Part shown: piece after piece, positions 7,368 to 11,665 of the stretch
Layout of the letters: every line of letters begins with the position of its first letter
Position numbering within the stretch: the first letter of the stretch is position 1
NCBI GenBank assembly: GCA_016867615.1
Contig: VGJG01000020.1
Coordinates: 1-11,665, forward strand
Source of the DNA: Candidatus Aminicenantota bacterium
GTDB taxonomy: Bacteria > Acidobacteriota > Aminicenantia > Aminicenantales > JAFGAV01
DNA length: 11,665 bases
Direction: 5' to 3'
Notes under the pieces: model-generated
Databases searched by the model: none
What the model saw: the letters and a program-made list of their open reading frames with translations, nothing else
What the model was told of the DNA's origin: nothing
Position numbers and translations under genes: made by a program

Positions 7368-7397
7368 ATCCAAAAAAACGTAACTTCATCCAAAAAA
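7368..7397. repeat. Direct repeat ATCCAAAAAA, two copies at 20-bp period
   Basis: Copies occupy 7368-7377 and 7388-7397, offset by exactly 20 bp, close to two helical turns, so they face the same side of DNA. The A-tracts would also bend the DNA. They lie about 90-115 bp upstream of the sigma-54 promoter. They could be activator half-sites, an IHF-like bending region, or chance in AT-rich sequence. Confidence 0.3.
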
Positions 7398-7412
7398 TTG
7401 AAATATTATTAA

Positions 7413-7448
7413 ATATTTTTCCTCGGAAAGAAAAATATCGTTGATATT
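7413..7448. promoter_or_regulatory. Overlapping AT-rich inverted repeats upstream of the sigma-54 promoter
   Basis: A 9-bp perfect inverted repeat (ATATTTTTC at 7413-7421, GAAAAATAT at 7430-7438, 8-nt spacer) overlaps a second dyad, AATATC-GTT-GATATT (7434-7448). Both end about 35 bp before the -24 element. They may bind a regulator or bending protein. AT-richness raises the chance of coincidental symmetry. Confidence 0.3.
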
Positions 7449-7482
7449 AAATAAATTATAAAAGTAAATAATATTGTTTAGG

Positions 7483-7498
7483 TGGCATAAATATTGCT
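7483..7498 (+). promoter_or_regulatory. Sigma-54 (RpoN) -24/-12 promoter of the TonB receptor gene
   Basis: TGGCATAAATATTGCT fits the 16-base sigma-54 consensus TGGCAYRNNNNTTGCW at every defined position, with GG (7484-7485) and GC (7496-7497) separated by the required 10 bases. Transcription would start near 7509, leaving a leader of about 194 nt before the receptor ATG. Sigma-54 promoters need a bacterial enhancer-binding protein bound upstream. None is encoded in the window. Nothing of comparable quality for sigma-70 is seen between here and the gene. Confidence 0.7.
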
Positions 7499-7665
7499 AT
7501 CTTTCCGTATGCGCATGGTGTTTATGGTGAATACTTCACGGGGTATGACCAGACAAAGGGCCATGCAAGACGTCTGGAGTAAGGGGTTAGAGAAGGAGGA
7601 ACGAGAAGCATGCTCTAGGGCCTACAACAGAAAAAGGGCAGAGGGAAGGAAATTTTCTGGGGAAG

Positions 7666-7684
7666 GGGAAATCATGGATTTCCC
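7666..7684 (+). other. Perfect 8-bp hairpin with triloop just before the receptor ribosome binding site
   Basis: GGGAAATC (7666-7673) and GATTTCCC (7677-7684) are exact reverse complements around ATG (7674-7676). The stem ends 8 nt before AAGGAGG (7693-7699). No T-run follows, so it is not a terminator. It could tune translation, stabilise the mRNA, or act as a DNA operator. An earlier GGAAAT (7648-7653) could compete for the 3' arm. Confidence 0.5.
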
Positions 7685-7692
7685 GAGAACGT

Positions 7693-7699
7693 AAGGAGG
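7693..7699 (+). promoter_or_regulatory. Ribosome binding site of the receptor gene, closely spaced
   Basis: AAGGAGG is a full-strength Shine-Dalgarno, but only 3 nt separate it from the ATG at 7703, shorter than usual. The ATG is still the right start because the protein begins with MFKKSLIVISVLLLA, a signal peptide, and no suitable later start exists. Confidence 0.75.
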
Positions 7700-7702
7700 A
7701 AA

Positions 7703-10700
7703 ATGTTTAAGAAAAGCTTGATTGTCATCAGTGTGCTGTTGCTGGCGACGATGATGACGGCCCAGCAGAGGACGGGGAACATCATGGGCCGGGTCGTCGA
7801 CAGCGACGGCAACCCGCTTCCCGGAGTGGCCGTGACGCTCACCGGGAGCTTTACGGCGCCGCTGTCGGCCACGTCATCGGCCGAGGGCGTCTTCCGGTTC
7901 CTGTCCCTGACGCCCGCCCGGGACTATGCCCTCCGGGCCGAGCTTTCGGGATTCAAGACCAAGATCGAGGAAGGGATCGTCATCGCCGTCGGCGTCAACA
8001 CCTCCATCGCCCTGACCATGGAGATGGGCGTCATCGAGGAGCAGGTGACCGTCACCGCCGTCTCGCCCATGGTGGACACCAAGAAGACGACCGTCGGGCA
8101 GAACGTCACCCAGGAGCAGCTCCAGTCGCTGCCCACGGCCCGCGACCCCTGGGTCGTCCTGCAGATGGCCCCCTCGATCGTCGTCGACCGGGAGAACATC
8201 GGCGGCAACGAGTCCGGACAGCAGTCCGGCTTCTTCTCCAAGGGGGCGAGCAGCGGTAACAACAACGTCTGGGCCCTGGACGGCATCGTCATCTCCGACC
8301 CGTCGGCCATCGGCGCCTCGCCCGCCTACTACGACTTCGACGCCTTCGAGGAAATGCAGATCAGCGTCGGCGGCTCGGACGCCACCGTCCAGACGGGCGG
8401 CGTGGCTCTCAACATGGTCACCCGCCGGGGCGGCAACAGGCTCACCCTGGGAGGCCGTCTGTACTTCACCGACTCGGAATTCCAGTCCGAGAACCTGAGC
8501 GACGACCTCAAGGCCGAGGGCGTCAAGGCGACGAACAAGATCGTCAACATCAAGGACTACGGATTCAACGTCGGCGGCCCGATCATCCGCGACCGGCTGT
8601 GGGCCCTGTTCACCTTCGGCTCGCAGGACATCAAGACCTTCAACCTCGTCCCGATGAAGGACGACTCCCTGCTGACCAACTTCACCCTCAAGGTCAACGC
8701 CCAGCCGGTGGCCCGCAACAGGTTCGAGGCCATGGCCTTCTTCGGCAACAAAGAGAAGTGGGGCCGCGACTCGTCGATCGAATTCCCGGCCGGAAGATAC
8801 CAGAGCGGCCGGTACCACTTCGGATCGCCCATCTACAAGCTCCAGGACGAACACATGTTCGGGGACAACATCTTCGTCAGCCTGAAATACGCCTGGTCGA
8901 ACGCCGGGTTCAGCCTGACCCCGATGGACAACCTCGACTTCAACAAGATGACGATCTACGACCACACCAAGAAGGTCTACACCCAGTCCTTCGCCCGGTA
9001 CTACGCCGACCGGCCGACCCACCAGGTCAACTTCCACACCGACTACTACGTCGACCGCTTCCTGGGCTTCTCCCATGACTTCAAGGTGGGCGCGGAGTTC
9101 CGGGATTCGACGGCCGAGCATTGGTCGAACCACGCGGGCGGCCTCTTCCTCTACACCAACTGGTCGACGGCGGCGTATGACACGAACAGCGACGGCAAGC
9201 CCGACATCGTACCCAACCTGAACCGGTTCTACTTCTCGCGGCAGACTCACGACTACTCGAGGATCCGGAACTACTCCGGGTTCATCAGCGACACCCTGAC
9301 CGCCGGCCGGCTGACCTTCATCCTCAGCGTCCGCTACGACGAGCAGCAGGGCTGGATCCTCCCCCATGACGTTCCCGCGGCGGACGACAACCCCGCCTGG
9401 ACGAACAACGTCAGCGCGGAGACCAAGGCCAAGCTGTCGGCGCTCATGCCGGCCCAGTCTTTCGAGGGCTCGAAGCTCGACTGGGCCTTCAAGGTCCTCT
9501 CGCCGAGGATCGGGGTCATCTTCGACGTCTTCGGCGACGGCAAGACCATGGCCAAGCTCAATCTCGCCAGGTACGGGAACTACCTGGGCACGGGCTGGGC
9601 GGCCGCCTACGGCCGGCCCCTCGGAGCCGCCGGGTCCATGAACTTCTACTGGCTGGACAACGGCAACAAGATCGTCGAGTGGAACGAGCTCTACTGGGTG
9701 AACCAGACCGTCGGCAATTACCAGGCCTATCCCGTGTTCGATTCGGCAGGAAACTGGACCGATTCCTGGTATTTCGGCGGAGCCGCGGGCACCTACTGGA
9801 GCGGCTTCGATCCCGCTGACCCCCTCAAGAAAACCCAGCAGTGGTACATCGACGGCAACTACAACTCGCCGCAGACCTGGGAAGCGCTTTTTACCCTGGA
9901 GAGGGAAATTTTCACCGATTTCGCCGTTTCCCTCGGCGCCAGCTACAGAAGGTACACAGATTTCGAGACGAGCCGGTGGTATTATCCGGCCACGGGCAAG
10001 TACCTCGGCGCCGATGATTACGAACAAGCCGGGACCGTTCCCTCGACAGCGGGCACGAACAGCACCCTCGACGCCGAGGGCAAGCCCTACTACCTGCTCA
10101 AGTCCGGAATCGCCTACACCGACCAGCGCTACCTCTTGAACCGGCCGGATTACTACACCCAGCACATAGGCGTCGACCTGACCTTCAACAAGCGGCTGTC
10201 GAACAAGTGGATGCTCTACGGCACGGCCACCTACCAGACCCAGTCCCAGCACTTCGGCGCCAACGGCTACGGCGACGGTTGGGACCTGACCAACGGCTGG
10301 ATCTTCGACGGCGGGCTGTACGCCCCCTGGGCCGGCGGCGCGAGCGGCAAGCCCAGCCAGTACAACTTCTCCACTTGGATGTTCAAGCTGAGCGGCATGT
10401 ACCAGCTCCCCCTGGACATCAACGTCTCCTTCGTCTTCAACACCCGCGAGGGCTTCCCCGTCGGCCGCTACTTCACCCTGCAGAACACGGCCTGGCCGAA
10501 CTCCAACAACCGGTCGGTCTCCGTCTGGATGGAGGATTTCGGCGATTACAAGCTGCCCACCTACTACAACCTGGACCTGAGAATCGAAAAACTCATCAAG
10601 GCGGGCGACTACGGCCGGATCTATTTCATGATCGACGGCATGAACATGCTGAACAGCAACACCGTCATCCGCCGGTACCAGAACGAGCTCGGCACGTACA

Positions 10701-10801
10701 ACGTCTCCACCGGCGCCTTCACCCCCTACGCCCTGAACAACAAAGCTGCTGAGATCCAGAACCCCAGGATCTTCCGCCTGGGCATCCGGTTCACGTTCTA
10801 A
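7703..10801 (+). CDS. TonB-dependent outer-membrane receptor, Oar-like, with carboxypeptidase-regulatory-like N-domain
   Basis: A 1032-residue outer-membrane protein. Signal peptide is residues 1-20 (cleavage near MMTAQ). A carboxypeptidase-regulatory-like beta-sandwich spans about 26-106, with GRVVDSDGNPLPGV and EGVFRF. A TonB-box-like EEQVTVTA (112-119) precedes the plug domain at about 120-245, which includes LPTARDPWVVLQMAPSI, WALDGIVI and GGVALNMVTRRGGN. The large Tyr/Trp-rich remainder is the beta-barrel. Near the end NMLNSNTVIRR and the terminal strand IFRLGIRFTF, with final Phe, match the Oar-like receptor pattern common in Acidobacteriota. Such receptors use TonB-ExbBD energy to import or move large substrates. 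The substrate here is unknown, and no SusD-like partner is adjacent. It has its own sigma-54 promoter upstream and terminator downstream, so it appears monocistronic. Its N-terminal module is the same type as in the divergent TPR protein. Confidence 0.92.
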   Translation: MFKKSLIVISVLLLATMMTAQQRTGNIMGRVVDSDGNPLPGVAVTLTGSFTAPLSATSSAEGVFRFLSLTPARDYALRAELSGFKTKIEEGIVIAVGVNTSIALTMEMGVIEEQVTVTAVSPMVDTKKTTVGQNVTQEQLQSLPTARDPWVVLQMAPSIVVDRENIGGNESGQQSGFFSKGASSGNNNVWALDGIVISDPSAIGASPAYYDFDAFEEMQISVGGSDATVQTGGVALNMVTRRGGNRLTLGGRLYFTDSEFQSENLSDDLKAEGVKATNKIVNIKDYGFNVGGPIIRDRLWALFTFGSQDIKTFNLVPMKDDSLLTNFTLKVNAQPVARNRFEAMAFFGNKEKWGRDSSIEFPAGRYQSGRYHFGSPIYKLQDEHMFGDNIFVSLKYAWSNAGFSLTPMDNLDFNKMTIYDHTKKVYTQSFARYYADRPTHQVNFHTDYYVDRFLGFSHDFKVGAEFRDSTAEHWSNHAGGLFLYTNWSTAAYDTNSDGKPDIVPNLNRFYFSRQTHDYSRIRNYSGFISDTLTAGRLTFILSVRYDEQQGWILPHDVPAADDNPAWTNNVSAETKAKLSALMPAQSFEGSKLDWAFKVLSPRIGVIFDVFGDGKTMAKLNLARYGNYLGTGWAAAYGRPLGAAGSMNFYWLDNGNKIVEWNELYWVNQTVGNYQAYPVFDSAGNWTDSWYFGGAAGTYWSGFDPADPLKKTQQWYIDGNYNSPQTWEALFTLEREIFTDFAVSLGASYRRYTDFETSRWYYPATGKYLGADDYEQAGTVPSTAGTNSTLDAEGKPYYLLKSGIAYTDQRYLLNRPDYYTQHIGVDLTFNKRLSNKWMLYGTATYQTQSQHFGANGYGDGWDLTNGWIFDGGLYAPWAGGASGKPSQYNFSTWMFKLSGMYQLPLDINVSFVFNTREGFPVGRYFTLQNTAWPNSNNRSVSVWMEDFGDYKLPTYYNLDLRIEKLIKAGDYGRIYFMIDGMNMLNSNTVIRRYQNELGTYNVSTGAFTPYALNNKAAEIQNPRIFRLGIRFTF

Positions 10802-10826
10802 GCGCGCCGCTCCAAGCAGAAGCACG

Positions 10827-10864
10827 AAAGCCCCTTCCGGCCCGGCCGGAAGGGGCTTTTTTTT
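10827..10864. terminator. Strong intrinsic terminator after the receptor gene, shared with the PII-like gene
   Basis: Stem GCCCCTTCCGGC (10830-10841) pairs perfectly with GCCGGAAGGGGC (10845-10856) around a 3-nt loop, followed by eight T (10857-10864). Flanking A (10827-10829) can extend the stem into the T-run. On the plus strand this is a textbook Rho-independent terminator 26 nt after the receptor stop. On the minus strand it follows the PII-like stop, which overlaps the T-run, but only three T follow, so termination there should be weaker. Confidence 0.9.
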
Positions 10865-11195
10865 ACTTCAGGAGGAGGTGGCAGATGCCTGCGACCTTCT
10901 TGAGCTCGAGGACGAAGGCCACGCCGGTCCCGGGCTTGTCGAGCTCGCCGGCCTTGACGATGGCCTCGAGCACTTTTCCGGACCTGGACCGGGGGACGGC
11001 GGTCAGGATGATCTCCTTCTCGGGCTCGATGGGGATGCCGAGCATGGTCTTGGTGTCGTGGACCCCGGTCCCGCGTCCGAAGAGGATCGTCCCGCCATCG
11101 GCCCCGGCGCCCTTGGATGCCGCGAGTATGCGCTCCGATGCCCCCTTCTTGACGACGGTCACGATCAGGTCGAACGGAATTTTCGGTGTTTTCAT
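10863..11195 (-). CDS. PII-like signalling protein (P-II family), partner of DUF1538
   Basis: A 110-residue cytoplasmic protein with the length and pattern of the PII ferredoxin-like fold. It has a first strand FDLIVTVVKKG, helix SERILAASKGAG, a T-loop region TILFGRGTGVHDTKTMLG (36-53), strand EKEIILTAVP, helix GKVLEAIVKAGEL and final GTGVAFVLELKKVAGI. PII proteins bind ATP/ADP and 2-oxoglutarate as trimers and control transporters or enzymes via the T-loop. Here the T-loop has no Tyr at the GlnB/GlnK uridylylation position. The B-loop GDGKIF is replaced by PGTGVAF, lacking the ATP-binding Lys, so ligand binding may differ. The start overlaps the upstream DUF1538 stop in ATGA, with AAGGGGAA about 6 nt before. 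The pair is thus translationally coupled, and this protein probably regulates that membrane protein (inference). It is not called glnB because of these divergences. Confidence 0.85.
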   Translation of the reverse strand: MKTPKIPFDLIVTVVKKGASERILAASKGAGADGGTILFGRGTGVHDTKTMLGIPIEPEKEIILTAVPRSRSGKVLEAIVKAGELDKPGTGVAFVLELKKVAGICHLLLK

Positions 11196-11665
11196 GGCGT
11201 GTTCCCCTTTTTGCCCGAATAGACAAGCCCCAGGGCCATGACCGACAGGATGGGCGCCAGGGCCACCAGGGCGATGAGTCCCAGTCCGTCCAGGACGGGA
11301 TGCCGGTGCTCCAGGGCCTCGGCCGCGCCGACCGCCAAGGCCATGACGAAGGTCACGGTCATCGGGCCGGTGGCCACGCCCCCGGAGTCGAAGGCGATCG
11401 AGACGAACGTTTTATTGGAAAAAGGCAGGAGGGCCAGCGCCGCCGCATAGCCCGGGATGATGAACCAGTAGAGCGACAGTCCGGTCAGGATGCGGAGCAT
11501 GCCCAGGGCGACGAAGAACGCCACGCCGAGCGACAGGCTGAGGACGATGAGCCGGGCCCGTATGGCCCCGGTCGAGGCGTTCTCGACCTCGCGCCCCAGG
11601 ATGCGCACCGCGGGCTCGGCGGCCGTGGCCGCGAACCCGAGGAGAAAACCGAAGGGGACGAGGAC
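11192..11665 (-). CDS. DUF1538 integral membrane protein, 5' end outside the window
   Basis: 157 C-terminal residues are visible; the frame is open to the window edge. The first visible residues, GFLLGFAATAAEPAVRIL, carry the AEPA-x-R-x-L signature of DUF1538. A second signature follows, FIIPGYAAALALLPFSNKTF then IAFDSGGVATGPMT. About five hydrophobic segments are visible, with a charged loop (EALEHRHP) and a Lys-rich C-terminal tail (SGKKGNTP). A GTG at 11608 lies inside the conserved region, so it is not the true start. DUF1538 proteins are polytopic inner-membrane proteins of unestablished function, suspected transporters or channels, often accompanied by a PII-type gene. Here the PII-like gene overlaps by 4 nt. 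The conserved Gly/Ser-rich DSGGVATGP within a membrane segment would suit a pore or substrate site (inference). Confidence 0.85.
   Translation of the reverse strand, partial: VLVPFGFLLGFAATAAEPAVRILGREVENASTGAIRARLIVLSLSLGVAFFVALGMLRILTGLSLYWFIIPGYAAALALLPFSNKTFVSIAFDSGGVATGPMTVTFVMALAVGAAEALEHRHPVLDGLGLIALVALAPILSVMALGLVYSGKKGNTP

Larger units (their letters stand above)
7187..7702. other. Divergent control region between the TPR-GWxTD unit and the TonB receptor gene
   Basis: This 516-nt stretch without an intact gene is layered from left to right. It holds the minus-strand promoter and ribosome site (7195-7250), a GC-rich segment with small G/C hairpins (about 7250-7330), an island of strikingly AT-rich sequence with dyads (about 7366-7480), a sigma-54 promoter match (7483-7498), and a purine-rich leader (7509-7702) with a tight hairpin. 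A 66-codon frame overlapping the promoter and leader (7494-7694) has no usable ribosome site and no recognisable domain. Confidence 0.7.
7509..7702 (+). other. Predicted long, purine-rich 5' leader of the receptor mRNA
   Basis: From the expected sigma-54 start to the ATG there are about 194 nt. The leader contains a possible 6-bp stem (CCAGAC 7549-7554 with GTCTGG 7572-7577), G/A-rich runs, and the strong hairpin at 7666-7684. It does not match a riboswitch class that I recognise. It exists only if the sigma-54 promoter is the one used. Confidence 0.4.

Noticed and set aside
4131..7373. One uninterrupted 1080-codon minus-strand frame, suggesting a giant fused GWxTD protein
   Set aside because: The upstream third runs out of frame through the TPR gene and is low-complexity Arg/Gly/Pro-rich. 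A signal peptide begins at 6257, 2 nt after the TPR stop, so the extra part is open only because of high GC.
7549..7577. CCAGAC/GTCTGG stem as a riboswitch helix
   Set aside because: A 6-bp stem with a 17-nt loop and no other conserved riboswitch features is too weak to call alone.
7494..7694. 66-codon frame as a leader peptide of the receptor
   Set aside because: Its first codons lie inside the sigma-54 promoter, no ribosome site precedes the internal ATGs, and the composition looks random.
7874..10825. 983-codon frame antisense to the receptor
   Set aside because: Val/Gly/Asp-rich with no domain or ribosome site, it mirrors the codon bias of the receptor gene. The same applies to the long antisense frames over the protease (2321-4096) and over the GWxTD gene (4983-6401).
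11192..11608. GTG at 11608 as the start of the DUF1538 protein
   Set aside because: Conserved family sequence (LGFAATAAEPA) continues upstream in frame to the window edge, so the gene is truncated by the window.

Overview
The window looks like a GC-rich chromosomal segment from a Gram-negative, diderm bacterium. A GWxTD-domain protein, a TPR protein with a carboxypeptidase-regulatory-like domain and an Oar-like TonB-dependent receptor, all close together, are typical of Acidobacteriota and relatives such as the Aminicenantes lineage. That assignment is inferred from gene content, not demonstrated. No rRNA, tRNA, CRISPR array or intact mobile element was seen.

Layout. (1) 22-1242, minus: an AAA ATPase with a DUF4143 nuclease-like C-terminus. 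Its start codon abuts a 20-bp near-palindrome, and the mRNA is probably leaderless. (2) 1261-1676: a gene-poor stretch with a possible remnant of an exported-protein gene and a weak promoter. (3) 1677-4054, plus: a two-gene unit encoding a small outer-membrane beta-barrel protein and an exported subtilisin-like protease, separated by 17 nt. (4) 4131-7186, minus: a two-gene unit encoding an exported TPR protein with a beta-sandwich domain and, 2 nt later, a large exported GWxTD/TPR protein. It converges with the protease gene across a hairpin. (5) 7187-7702: a 516-nt divergent control region holding a sigma-70-type promoter for the minus-strand unit, an AT-rich island with several dyads, and a full match to the sigma-54 (RpoN) -24/-12 consensus reading toward the receptor. 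A long predicted leader ends in a tight hairpin just before the ribosome binding site. (6) 7703-10801, plus: a 1032-aa TonB-dependent outer-membrane receptor closed by a strong intrinsic terminator. (7) 10863-11665, minus: a PII-like signalling protein overlapping by 4 nt the end of a DUF1538 membrane protein that runs off the window.

Functionally, most of the window encodes envelope proteins: barrel, protease, TPR/GWxTD pair and receptor. The receptor and the divergent TPR protein share the same type of N-terminal beta-sandwich module and one control region, so they may act together in uptake or surface processing, but that is inference. The PII-like/DUF1538 pair resembles a membrane protein with its cytoplasmic nucleotide-sensing regulator, analogous to AmtB-GlnK. 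The most distinctive signals are the sigma-54 promoter with its structured leader, the operator-like palindrome on the DUF4143 ATPase start, and the PII-like protein with altered T- and B-loops.
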